Assembly (NCBI RefSeq): GCF_963665245.1
Contig: NZ_OY762267.1
Coordinates: forward strand, 2,480,001 to 2,544,000
DNA length: 64,000 nucleotides
Direction of reading: 5' to 3'
Source of the DNA: an uncultured Paludibaculum sp.
GTDB lineage: Bacteria; Acidobacteriota; Terriglobia; Bryobacterales; Bryobacteraceae
Positions 17,420 through 26,066 of the stretch are shown here, piece by piece (within the stretch, counting starts at the first letter, position 1; every line of letters begins with the position of its first letter). The notes under the pieces are model-generated. The model did not search any database and was not told the DNA's origin. It was given only the letters and a program-made list of their open reading frames with translations. A program made the translations under genes and the position numbers.

Positions 17420-18232
17420 ATGTCGTCCAGCGGGCCATTTCTCATCCTGGGTTGCGGCTACACCGGACGGCGCGCCGCCCGGCGCCTGCTCACCCGAGGT
17501 TTCGAGGTTTGGGCGACCGCCCGCGGCTCGCTGGAACTTCCTGGAGTTCGAGTCGTACCGTTCGACCTCGACAACCGCCAATCTATTGAAGAATTGGGGA
17601 GGCTCGTTCCTTCCGGGATCGCCGTGCTGCACTCCGTGCCGGTGCTTCCGGGCCCGGCGGAGGCCACGCGGGCGATCCTGCACGCCCTGGGTAGCAAGCC
17701 ACGACGCATTGTTTACCTCTCCACGACAGGCGTCTATGGGGCGAAATGCGAGGTGGACGAACATACTCCGCCGGCTCCGTTGACCGAATCGTCGCGGCTA
17801 CGGGTTCAGGCGGAACAGCTCGTCCTCCAGGGGCGCTGGTCCGGGATGGTACTTCGGCCCGCCGCGATTTACGGACCAGGGCGCGGCGCCCACGTCTCCA
17901 TCCCGCGTGGCACGTTTCATTTGGCCGGAGATGGCATGAATTTTGTTTCACGAATTCACGTCGATGATCTTGCGGCGCTGGCCGAAGCCGCCTTGTTAAC
18001 AAATGTGACAGGCGGTTGGCCGGTCGCCGACGAGGAGCCCGCCCGCTCCCGTGAGATGGCTGAATTCGTCTGCGATCTACTTTCCTGCCCCATGCCGCAA
18101 AGCATTGCAATGGAAGAACTTCATGAGACCAGAAGAGCAGACCGCCGGGTTGACGGACGCGCTGTCTGCCGACTTCTTGATGTCCGGTTACAGTATCCGT
18201 CCTATCGCGTTGGCATCCCCGCCAGCCTGTAA
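17420..18232 (+). CDS. NAD(P)-binding epimerase-like protein (atypical SDR)
   Basis: 270-residue Rossmann-fold protein of the extended/atypical short-chain dehydrogenase group (YeeZ/YfcH type). FLILGCGYTGRRAARRLL near residues 6-23 gives the GxGxxG dinucleotide site; YLSTTGVYG around residue 100 matches the active-site strand, but the usual YxxxK is not clean (the following segment is LTESSRLRVQAEQLV), as is common in atypical SDRs. RPAAIYGPGRGA is the conserved 'R-p-x-x-i-Y-G-p-g-r' motif. The start is the ATG 19 codons into the open frame, directly before the Rossmann strand. Substrate unknown. Confidence 0.8.
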   Translation: MSSSGPFLILGCGYTGRRAARRLLTRGFEVWATARGSLELPGVRVVPFDLDNRQSIEELGRLVPSGIAVLHSVPVLPGPAEATRAILHALGSKPRRIVYLSTTGVYGAKCEVDEHTPPAPLTESSRLRVQAEQLVLQGRWSGMVLRPAAIYGPGRGAHVSIPRGTFHLAGDGMNFVSRIHVDDLAALAEAALLTNVTGGWPVADEEPARSREMAEFVCDLLSCPMPQSIAMEELHETRRADRRVDGRAVCRLLDVRLQYPSYRVGIPASL

Positions 18233-18434
18233 CATTAATCACATCACGTTACATCTGCAAGCGGACAATACCCCCAAACTCGCCAAGATTTGATACTTAT
18301 TCATCACGAAGTCTGTGACAATACGATTGCGTTTCAGGGTCGTCCGTTTTCCGTCCTTAGCCCGTGGTCCCTGTTGTAGCGAGCTCGTCCATACGGAAGA
18401 TCCCCTGAAAAAGTATTTCGACAATAGGTCAAAA

Positions 18435-21400
18435 ATGAGAATACACTCACATCCGTTTCATCAAATCGTGCGTGGCGCACTGGCGCTCGCCGTTCTGATG
18501 GGAACGCTGATGATGGCGCAGGAGCGCTTCAGCACCATACGCGGTGTTGTCAAGGACGCCTCCGGAGCAGTCATCCCCGGTGTTTCTGTAACAGTGGTAA
18601 ACTCCGAAACCGGCCGGCCGGCCGCCGTGGAGACGAACGAAACCGGCGTATACATCGCCCGCAGTCTGGAACCGGGCCGCTATGAAATCAAGTTCGACAA
18701 GACCGGCTTTGCCCGTACTGAACTAAAAGATGTCGTCCTTGCCCTGGGCCGCGAAACCACCGCGGACGCGGTGCTCGAAATCGGCGCCACTCAGCAGGCC
18801 GTGCAAGTCACGGAAGCGGCGCCGCTCATCGACACCGGCGGCGTAACCGTCTCCTCGAATGTCACGTCCGAGGAATTCAACCTTCTGCCGAAGGCGCGTA
18901 GCTTCCAATCGGTCGTCCTTCTCTCCCCAGGCGTCAATTCGGGTCAGATTGAAGGCGGCTTCCAGATCAATGGCGCCAGCGGCGCGGAAAACCAGTTCTT
19001 CGTCGACGGCGTTTCCACCAACAGCCTGATCGACGGACGCTCCCGCCAGAATGGCGCTTTTGAGTTCCTCCAGGAAGTGCAGGTCAAGACCGGCGGCATC
19101 GATGCCGAATACGGCGGCGCCCTCGGCGGCGTCGTCAGCGCCATCACCAAATCCGGCGGCAACCAGTTCCACGGTGAGGCTCACTACTTCTACGCTGGCA
19201 GCGGCATCGCCGCTGGCCCGGTCGAGCGCCTGCTGCTGCTCAACCCCTACTCGAACGCCGGCAACGACCCCCGCTATGTGCAGGACACCAAGAACCCCAA
19301 TAACCAGCACGAAGTCGGCGGCTCTCTCGGCGGCTACCTGCTGAAGGACCGCCTCTGGTTCTTCTCTTCCTACTCGCCGCAGTTTGTCCGACGCGAAAAC
19401 ACCTACCTCTTCAGCAGCGGCACCGAGCGCGACACCATCGAGAACAAGGTGACCAGCCAGCAGCTCTTCAACAAAGCAAGCTGGAATGCGGCCAAGAATG
19501 TCCGTGTCACGGCCAGCTGGCTGTGGACCCCTACCAAGAACACGGGCATCCTGCCGGCCTACAACGGCTACGGCAACTCGGTCGTCGCTTCCAAGGCCGC
19601 CAATGCTCCGCTCAAGACGCAGGGCTGGACCCAGCCGCAGAGCAACTACAGTGGCCAGATCGACTGGACCATCTCCAACACCTCGCTGCTCAGCTTCCGT
19701 GGCGGCCGCTTCTGGGACAACTTCCGTACCTGGGGCATCCCCACGACGGCCAGCGTCACATACCAGACCTCCAGCGTGGGCGTTCCGGATGTTCCGGCCA
19801 ACCTGCAACAGGCCGCCGGCTATCTGAATACTCCGCGCACACAGCAGACCTTCTACGACATCACCACCCGCACCTACTTCCAGACCGACTTCAGCAAGTA
19901 CATGAGCGGTTTCCTGGGCAGCCATGACATCAAGATCGGCGCCGGTGTCCAGAAGAACGTTAACTCGGTCGACGTCTCCTATCCCGGCGGCGGCTATGTC
20001 TGGGTCTACTGGGGCACCCCTCTCAACATCCCCGGCGGCGGCACCGACGGCGGCAAGTACGGCTACTACGAAGTCGACAACACGGGCACGCGCGGCGGCA
20101 CCGGCGGACGCATGGTGAACATGTACATCCAGGATCACTGGCGCATCCACCCCCGCCTCAGCCTCACCCTGGGGCTGCGCACCGAAAACGAGCACGTCCC
20201 GTCCTTCAACCGCGCCGTCCGCGACGACGCCTTCTCCTTTGGCTTCGCCCAGAAACTCTCGCCGCGCCTGGGCATGAGCTGGGATGTCACCGGCAAAGGC
20301 AAGTTCAAGGTCTATGCCAGCTACGGCCGTTACTACGACTGGGTGAAGTATGAGACCTCGCGCGGTACCTTCGGCGGCGATTTCTGGACCGTCAAGTACC
20401 GGTCGCTCGATACCACCGACGTCTTCTCGCTCAGCGGCGTGAATATGCCTGGCCGCAACATCTGGCCCTTCGGCGACTACGAAGACCGCCGCCTGGCCAG
20501 CTTTGATGCCGTGGCGAAAGACCTGAAACCGATGTCTACCGACATTTACAATGCGGGCGTCGAATACATGCTGTCCAACAGCCTGGTCTTCCGCGCCGGC
20601 TATGTCCGTAACCATCTCGTCCGGACCATCGAGGACCTCGGCGCCCTGGTGAACGGTAGCGAAACCTACATCTTCGCCAACCCCGGCGAAGGCGACGCCT
20701 CCAAGTTCGCCGTCAGCACCGCCACCCCCGTCTTCGATACGCCGAAGCCGCAGCGCGACTACGACGCTCTGGAACTCTCCGTGAACAAGCGGTTCTCCAA
20801 CCGCTTCTTTGCCTCGGCCAACTACGTCTACAGCCGCCTCTACGGCAACTACGCCGGCCTGGGCAATTCCGACGAAATCCGTACGCCTACCACCGGCACC
20901 TCGTCGGCGACCACCCAGCAGTCCGGCGGCAGCATCGCCCGCACGGGCAGCACCGGCAGCCGCGCCTGGGATCTCGACCAGTATCTGTTCGACGCCCACG
21001 GCAACTTCGTCAACGGCCGCCTGGCCACCGATCGCCCGCACGTCTTCAAAGCGTACGGCAGCTACAAGTTCGCGTGGGGCACCGATATCGGCGGATTCTA
21101 CTATGCCGGCAGTGGCACACCCATGAGCACCGTCGTCATGCAGCGGCAGCGCATCCCGCTGTTCGTCGAAGGCCGCGGCTCCATGGGCCGCACCCCCCTC
21201 CTCACCCAGACCGATCTGGTCGTCGGCCACGAAGTGAAGTTCGGCGAAACCAAGCGCCTGCGCTTCGAATTCAACGCTCAGAACGTCTTCAATCAGAAGA
21301 CTTCGCGCCACACCTTCAATCAGCTCAATCGCGGCAACGCCAGCGGCGATCCCGCTTCCGCGCTCGATCTGACAAACACTAACCTTTTCAACGGTTACGA

Positions 21401-21524
21401 CTACCTCGGTATGTTGAAATCCATCGCCTCCACCGGCAAGGATCCCTACGATCCGCGCTATGGCATGGCCGATCTCTTCAACCCTGGCTTCTCAGGCCGT
21501 GTGATGGTGAAGTTCATCTTCTAA
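18435..21524 (+). CDS. Oar-like TonB-dependent receptor
   Basis: 1,029-residue outer-membrane receptor. A signal peptide (GALALAVLMGTLMMAQ) is followed by a carboxypeptidase-like regulatory domain (IRGVVKDASGAVIPGVSVTV ... GVYIARSLEPGRYEIKF), then a plug with GASGAENQFFVDGVSTNSLI and FLQEVQVKTGGIDAEYGGAL, then a long barrel ending in SGRVMVKFIF. The start is set at the ATG directly before the signal peptide; the open frame extends 40 codons further without a signal-like sequence. It stands alone, with a strong terminator 20 bases after the stop. Differing plug and barrel sequences show it is not a recent copy of the receptor at 12857-15979. Substrate unknown; a polymer-derived oligosaccharide or peptide is typical. 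Confidence 0.9.
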   Translation: MRIHSHPFHQIVRGALALAVLMGTLMMAQERFSTIRGVVKDASGAVIPGVSVTVVNSETGRPAAVETNETGVYIARSLEPGRYEIKFDKTGFARTELKDVVLALGRETTADAVLEIGATQQAVQVTEAAPLIDTGGVTVSSNVTSEEFNLLPKARSFQSVVLLSPGVNSGQIEGGFQINGASGAENQFFVDGVSTNSLIDGRSRQNGAFEFLQEVQVKTGGIDAEYGGALGGVVSAITKSGGNQFHGEAHYFYAGSGIAAGPVERLLLLNPYSNAGNDPRYVQDTKNPNNQHEVGGSLGGYLLKDRLWFFSSYSPQFVRRENTYLFSSGTERDTIENKVTSQQLFNKASWNAAKNVRVTASWLWTPTKNTGILPAYNGYGNSVVASKAANAPLKTQGWTQPQSNYSGQIDWTISNTSLLSFRGGRFWDNFRTWGIPTTASVTYQTSSVGVPDVPANLQQAAGYLNTPRTQQTFYDITTRTYFQTDFSKYMSGFLGSHDIKIGAGVQKNVNSVDVSYPGGGYVWVYWGTPLNIPGGGTDGGKYGYYEVDNTGTRGGTGGRMVNMYIQDHWRIHPRLSLTLGLRTENEHVPSFNRAVRDDAFSFGFAQKLSPRLGMSWDVTGKGKFKVYASYGRYYDWVKYETSRGTFGGDFWTVKYRSLDTTDVFSLSGVNMPGRNIWPFGDYEDRRLASFDAVAKDLKPMSTDIYNAGVEYMLSNSLVFRAGYVRNHLVRTIEDLGALVNGSETYIFANPGEGDASKFAVSTATPVFDTPKPQRDYDALELSVNKRFSNRFFASANYVYSRLYGNYAGLGNSDEIRTPTTGTSSATTQQSGGSIARTGSTGSRAWDLDQYLFDAHGNFVNGRLATDRPHVFKAYGSYKFAWGTDIGGFYYAGSGTPMSTVVMQRQRIPLFVEGRGSMGRTPLLTQTDLVVGHEVKFGETKRLRFEFNAQNVFNQKTSRHTFNQLNRGNASGDPASALDLTNTNLFNGYDYLGMLKSIASTGKDPYDPRYGMADLFNPGFSGRVMVKFIF

Positions 21525-21544
21525 GTCACCCCCGTCTGGTACCC

Positions 21545-21583
21545 AAGGCCCTGAGGCTCCCACTGGAGTCTCAGGGCCTTTTT
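21545..21583 (+). terminator. Strong intrinsic terminator
   Basis: AAGGCCCTGAG pairs with CTCAGGGCCTT (11 bp), continued inside by CTCC/GGAG, followed by TTTTT. It ends the TonB-dependent receptor transcript. Confidence 0.9.
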
Positions 21584-21807
21584 GCGTAGGACCAGACCTA
21601 TGTGCGTACCACCGACGGAAGATCTTTGCGCGCGGCCCGACAATTGAGCCTGCCGCGGCTAAAGTGCTAAAGCTATCCGCCGATTTACTCCAGTAGGCAG
21701 TGCTGTTCAGATAGCAGCAGGATGAGGCTCGGCTCCCTCCAGGAATTTGCTACGTTCGACCGGAGGACTCCCAGGAAGGGCCAGCCACCTCACCGCGCCA
21801 CACAACC

Positions 21808-23403
21808 ATGAAGTGCAGATTCTGCGGAGCAAAGGTCGGGATTCTGGAGCGCTGGCGGTTCGGAGACTTCTGCTCGAAGGAGCACAAGGACGACTTCGCC
21901 GTCGACCTCGTCAAACTGAATGAGCAGATCGTCCAGGATCTGCGCCGCATCCCCTCGCTTTACAAATCGGGCGCCGCCGAGACCACCGCGGCAGCTCCGA
22001 ATCAGGCGCCGGAAGTGGAGCCGCCTGATCCTCCGGAGGCAATCTTCCTCCAGGAGGCCGATCCCGGTCCACTTGAAGAAGTTGCCCAATCGAAGCCGGC
22101 GGAAGACGGCGCCCCGCAGCGTAGTAAGACCGACCAGTGGCGTCTTTTCAGCAAAATGGCCGACTGGGAAGGCCTGCCGCCCAGCGCCATGGCGGCTTCC
22201 AAGGAAAAAGAGCAGACCGACCGGTTCCTGTGGGTGCAACTCGATCGGGAACCGTCGGAAGGGCCCCAGGGCGTACTGCTGGCGGGTTCGTTCCCAGCCA
22301 TTCTGCCCCACCGCATAGTGCGGCAAGCACAGGGCCATATGCCCATGTCGCCCATCTGGGTGCCGCCCGACTTCCAGCGAAAAGCAGCCGAAGATGCACA
22401 GCGGTACGCCATCGGCGGCTCCGTCCATCAGTGGGTGCAGAACCATGCCTGGGGCTGGATGGCCGAAGCCTTGGCGGAGTCCGTCCCTGACTTTGGCCCC
22501 GTCCTGTCCGCCTATCCGCTCACCGCCCCGTGGACAAATTGGACCGTCGTCCCCCCGTCCCGCCCTCAGATGGCCCCGCAACAACAGCAAGCCATGCCGA
22601 TGGGCGCGCCGCAAGGGATGCCGGGACAATCCATGCCCTCCAATGCAATGGGCGGCATGAAGGGTGCGGGCCTGGAACTCGCCGGCATGCCGACGCCGCC
22701 CGTCAGCCACCCCGGCCCCATCGGGATGCAGCCCCCATCCATGGCGGGCATGCCGCTACCCTCTCCCGCTGGTGTACCCGCGGCCACCCCGCCCATCGCC
22801 GGCACGCCGTACACAGCCGCCCCACAATCCGGAGCCTATGCCCCGATTCCGCCCGGTGCCGTACCTGCCTGGCCCGCCGTGTCAGGTCTGCCCGCCGTGG
22901 GCGCAGTTCCGTCCGGTGTCGGGCCAGCCGCTCCGCCCCAGGGCTACGCCTACGCGATGCCCCGGTTGATGCCGTCCGGAATGACTTGGAGGGAGTTACC
23001 CCCGCCCCTGTTCAGCGCGCTTGTCGATCTGGGCGATCTGCTGAAGCCTTTCGCTCTGCCATTCGTACAACTCGTTCCGGTTTACTCGAGCCTTCGTCCC
23101 ACCATCGTCATTGCCGGCAATCTGCCGCGCCTGGAAGCGGCACCCAATTGCGGAATGCCCTTCGTCGATTGTCAGGGCGATCCATCCGAAGACATGGTGC
23201 CTTCAGCGCCCAGGAAGTACCGTCCGCGCAGCCACGCCAGAACCCTGTGGCGTCGTCAGCTCATCCTGCCCAAACCCTATGGCGACGTGAGCCAACCCCG
23301 CGTCCCGAATTGCCCTGGACCGGCATTCGTATTCGCGCTCCGCACCGGGGTCCCCGCCCCGGTAGCCCGGCCACAGCTCCAGATCGGCAGGTGGCGAGAC
23401 TAG
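21808..23403 (+). CDS. Zinc-ribbon-like, Pro-rich protein of unknown function
   Basis: 531 residues. The first ~25 residues, MKCRFCGAKVGILERWRFGD then FCSKEH, form a treble-clef/zinc-ribbon-like CxxC...CxxxH motif followed by a short helix (DFAVDLVKLNEQIVQDLRRI). Residues ~255-385 are low-complexity Pro/Ala/Met/Gly (GMPGQSMPSNAMGGMKG, GVPAATPPIAGTPY). The final ~130 residues are Pro/Arg-rich. There is no signal peptide and no catalytic motif. The stop codon abuts the ATG of the TPR gene, and the pseudouridine synthase follows that by overlap. The set may act on RNA or ribosomes, but this is inference from position only. Confidence 0.7.
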   Translation: MKCRFCGAKVGILERWRFGDFCSKEHKDDFAVDLVKLNEQIVQDLRRIPSLYKSGAAETTAAAPNQAPEVEPPDPPEAIFLQEADPGPLEEVAQSKPAEDGAPQRSKTDQWRLFSKMADWEGLPPSAMAASKEKEQTDRFLWVQLDREPSEGPQGVLLAGSFPAILPHRIVRQAQGHMPMSPIWVPPDFQRKAAEDAQRYAIGGSVHQWVQNHAWGWMAEALAESVPDFGPVLSAYPLTAPWTNWTVVPPSRPQMAPQQQQAMPMGAPQGMPGQSMPSNAMGGMKGAGLELAGMPTPPVSHPGPIGMQPPSMAGMPLPSPAGVPAATPPIAGTPYTAAPQSGAYAPIPPGAVPAWPAVSGLPAVGAVPSGVGPAAPPQGYAYAMPRLMPSGMTWRELPPPLFSALVDLGDLLKPFALPFVQLVPVYSSLRPTIVIAGNLPRLEAAPNCGMPFVDCQGDPSEDMVPSAPRKYRPRSHARTLWRRQLILPKPYGDVSQPRVPNCPGPAFVFALRTGVPAPVARPQLQIGRWRD

Positions 23404-24411
23404 ATGTCCGCGCAGCCCGCCCGCGTCATTCCGCTGAATCAGAAGTCCGCCGCCGCCACCGCGCCCGCCGGCATCCGCTATGTCACGCCCCTTGCCCGGG
23501 AATCGTTCCGCATTGAAGGCGTGGGCGGACAACCCGCCATCGAGCGCTCCACGGCCGCCGTCGAATCCCTGCTGGCCGAAGCTCTCGACGCCCTGGAGAA
23601 GGGCAATCTGGCGGACTCCGCCCGCCTGCTCGAGCAGAGCCTCCGTAACTCGCCCGACCACACGGAAACGCTGCTCACCCTCGGCTATCTGCGCCACCAG
23701 GAGGGCAGTCTGGACGAGGCCTCCGATCTCTATCGCCGCGCCGCCCTGTCGGACTCCGCCGCCTGGCAGCCGCGCTTCAATCAGGCTCTAATCCTCGAGG
23801 CACAGGGCGAAACGGCCGAGGCGATGTCGATACTCACTCTCGCCTGCGCCATCGCGCCGACTGAACCGGCGCCCCTCTTCCGCCTTGCCTGGCTGCTCGA
23901 ATCCTCGGGCTGCGACGAGGAGGCTATCTATTGGTATCAGCGGACCACCGCGGCGGCCCCCAACCATCACGAGGCTTGGCTGCGGCTCGGCCAGCTCCAC
24001 ATGCGCATGGGCCGTTGCGCCGAGGCTATCAGCAGTCTCGACCGCGCCATGGGCCACCAGCCGTTCGTCGCCCAGGCCTCCTACCACGTCGGCTTGTGCC
24101 ACCTGCAGCTAGCTCAGCCTGAACAGGCCCAAAAGGCCTTTGAAGCCGCCTGCTCCGCCGACCCCAACGCCACGGACTCACTGCTCGCCCTCGCGGCCCT
24201 CGCTCTCGAACAGGGCGATCTCGACTCCGCCGAGCGGCACGATCGCGCCGTCCGCGCTCAGGGCCAGGTCTCCGCGCCCCTGTCCTTCCGCCTCGCCCAA
24301 GCTTGGCAGGCCTGCGGGGAACATGAGCTCGCCCGGCTGCACTTCCGCCGCGCCGTCCAGGCCGATCCGTCGTTGGCCGTGGGCTACTTCGGGGTACAAT
24401 CTCATTCTTGA
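23404..24411 (+). CDS. TPR-repeat protein
   Basis: 335 residues. After a ~50-residue variable N-terminus come about seven tetratricopeptide repeats, for example 'EALDALEKGNLADSARLLEQSLRNSPDHTETLLTLGYLRHQEG', 'EAISSLDRAMGHQPFVAQASYHVGLCHLQLAQPEQAQKAFEAA'. TPR superhelices are protein-binding scaffolds. No signal peptide is seen, so it is probably cytoplasmic. Its ATG touches the previous gene's stop, and its TGA overlaps the next gene's TTG start (TTGA), so translation along the three genes is coupled. The binding partner is unknown. Confidence 0.82.
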   Translation: MSAQPARVIPLNQKSAAATAPAGIRYVTPLARESFRIEGVGGQPAIERSTAAVESLLAEALDALEKGNLADSARLLEQSLRNSPDHTETLLTLGYLRHQEGSLDEASDLYRRAALSDSAAWQPRFNQALILEAQGETAEAMSILTLACAIAPTEPAPLFRLAWLLESSGCDEEAIYWYQRTTAAAPNHHEAWLRLGQLHMRMGRCAEAISSLDRAMGHQPFVAQASYHVGLCHLQLAQPEQAQKAFEAACSADPNATDSLLALAALALEQGDLDSAERHDRAVRAQGQVSAPLSFRLAQAWQACGEHELARLHFRRAVQADPSLAVGYFGVQSHS

Positions 24412-25268
24412 GGCATCGTAAGCCGGAATACCGTAAACCCGAGAAGAAACCGCTCGCTCCACCCGCCCGGAAGAAGCAGTCCACGCTGAAAACCCTCGAC
24501 CGGGTTCTGTCCAAGGCAGGCATCTGTTCACGCACGGAAGCGAAGGATTGGATCGTCCGCGGGCGGGTCAAAGTCAACGGCAAGCCCATCAAGGATCCTG
24601 ACCACTGGGTCGCCATCGACCACGACCAGATCCTGCTCGACGGCCGCCCCCTGCGCGCAGAGAAACGGCTCCACCTTCTCCTCTACAAGCCCAAGGGCTT
24701 CCTCACCACCTATAAGGACCCCGACGGCCGCCCCACCGTCTACAACCTGTTGACCGACCTCGACCAATGGGTCTTCCCCGTTGGCCGTCTCGACCAGGAC
24801 ACCTCGGGCCTACTCGTCCTCACCAACGACACCGACTTCGCCGAGTACCTCACCAACCCCGACCACCACGTCCCCAAGACCTACCTCGTCAAATCCTCCA
24901 CCCTGCTGACCGACGAGCAGCTCGACCAGTTGCGCAACGGCCTCGAACTCAAGGACGGCCCCACGCGCCCCGCCAAGGTGAAACGCGTGCGCGACTCGGA
25001 AACCCGCACGTTCTTTGAGATCACCATCACCGAGGGCCGCAATCGCCAGGTACGCCGCATGGTGGAAGCGCTCGAAAGCAAGGTTCTGAAGCTGGTGCGC
25101 GTGGCCATCGGCCCGGTGCGCATCATGGACCTCAACATTGGCAGTTGGCGTCACCTCACGCCCGACGAGATCCGCCAGCTCCGCAAGGCCGGCGGAGGCC
25201 GTACCGAGCGCCCGCCCAACAAAGGCGAGGCCCGCGAGCGGCCACCCCTCGATGCACCCGAGGAATAG
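24408..25268 (+). CDS. rRNA pseudouridine synthase (RsuA/RluB family)
   Basis: 286 residues. An N-terminal S4 RNA-binding domain (LDRVLSKAGICSRTEAKDWI, residues ~25-70) precedes the synthase domain. Catalytic Asp lies in VGRLDQDTSGLLVL (G-R-L-D motif); YKPKGFLTT and EGRNRQVRRM are the other conserved blocks. Family members convert one uridine of 16S or 23S rRNA to pseudouridine in the small-subunit or large-subunit precursor; RsuA versus RluB specificity is not decidable here. The TTG start overlaps the TPR gene's stop; the first ~20 residues are Lys/Arg/Pro-rich and may bind RNA. Confidence 0.93.
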   Translation: MRHRKPEYRKPEKKPLAPPARKKQSTLKTLDRVLSKAGICSRTEAKDWIVRGRVKVNGKPIKDPDHWVAIDHDQILLDGRPLRAEKRLHLLLYKPKGFLTTYKDPDGRPTVYNLLTDLDQWVFPVGRLDQDTSGLLVLTNDTDFAEYLTNPDHHVPKTYLVKSSTLLTDEQLDQLRNGLELKDGPTRPAKVKRVRDSETRTFFEITITEGRNRQVRRMVEALESKVLKLVRVAIGPVRIMDLNIGSWRHLTPDEIRQLRKAGGGRTERPPNKGEARERPPLDAPEE

Positions 25269-25301
25269 AATCGCGAAGATCACGATAGGGACGAGGCCGT
25301 T

Positions 25302-26066
25302 ATGCGTCTACTGTTGTTCTTAATGACCGCCGGAGCGCTGTGGGCGCAATCCGCCGACCCCGCCCATGGCAAAGCCGCGTTCGTCTCGAACTGCGCCTTC
25401 TGCCACGGTGTCACCGGCGAGGGCGGGCGCGGCCCCAATCTCACCACCGCCCAGTCCGTCCACGGCCGTGACGACACCAGCCTGCGCCGAGTCATCACCA
25501 AGGGCGTACCCGGCTCTCAGATGCCAGCCTTCGGCAGCTTTGAGGAGCCCGACCTCGCCGATCTCGTCCAATACGTCAAATCTCTCTCCAACCGCGCCGG
25601 CGGCGGCCAGACCATCCCCGGCGACCCCGCGCATGGAGCCGCTCTCTACCGCGACAACAAGTGCTCCATGTGCCACCGCATCGGCAACGAAGGCAGTGTC
25701 TTCGGCCCCGACCTCAGCCGTGTCGGCGCCGGCCGTTCCGCCGCCTATCTCCGCGAATCCCTCAACAAGCCCTCAGCCGATATCCTGCCCGAGTACCAGG
25801 GCGTCGTCGTCACCACGCGCGATGGTGTCCGGGCGTCCGGCATCCGCATCAACGAGGACACGTTCACCGTGCAGCTCCGCGACCTCACACAGAAGTTCCG
25901 TCTCTTCCAGAAGGATGAAGTCCAATCGGTGCAGGACCCGCCCCGCTCTCTCATGCCGCCCTACATCCTGGCGCCGAAAGACATGGACGACCTGGTCGCC
26001 TACCTCGCCTCCCTCCAGGGCGGCCCCGCCGGCACGCAGACCAGGCAAGCCGAGGGGATCCGATGA
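25302..26066 (+). CDS. Di-haem cytochrome c
   Basis: 254 residues with a signal peptide (LLLFLMTAGALWA). Two c-type haem sites are present: CAFCH (residues ~31-35) and CSMCH (~120-124), each with a downstream Met likely as the second ligand (for example SQMPAF). The region between haems is a standard class I cytochrome fold; the C-terminal ~100 residues (EYQGVVVTTRDGVRASGIRI ... DEVQSVQDPPRSLMPP) match the 'haem-binding domain' tail found in Planctomycetes and Acidobacteriota. Its stop overlaps the ATG of the quinoprotein dehydrogenase, so it is very likely that enzyme's periplasmic electron acceptor. Confidence 0.92.
   Translation: MRLLLFLMTAGALWAQSADPAHGKAAFVSNCAFCHGVTGEGGRGPNLTTAQSVHGRDDTSLRRVITKGVPGSQMPAFGSFEEPDLADLVQYVKSLSNRAGGGQTIPGDPAHGAALYRDNKCSMCHRIGNEGSVFGPDLSRVGAGRSAAYLRESLNKPSADILPEYQGVVVTTRDGVRASGIRINEDTFTVQLRDLTQKFRLFQKDEVQSVQDPPRSLMPPYILAPKDMDDLVAYLASLQGGPAGTQTRQAEGIR

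Noticed and set aside
18723..21311. 862-codon minus-strand open frame
   Set aside because: Exact antisense shadow of the TonB-dependent receptor; high GC at third positions makes such frames common.
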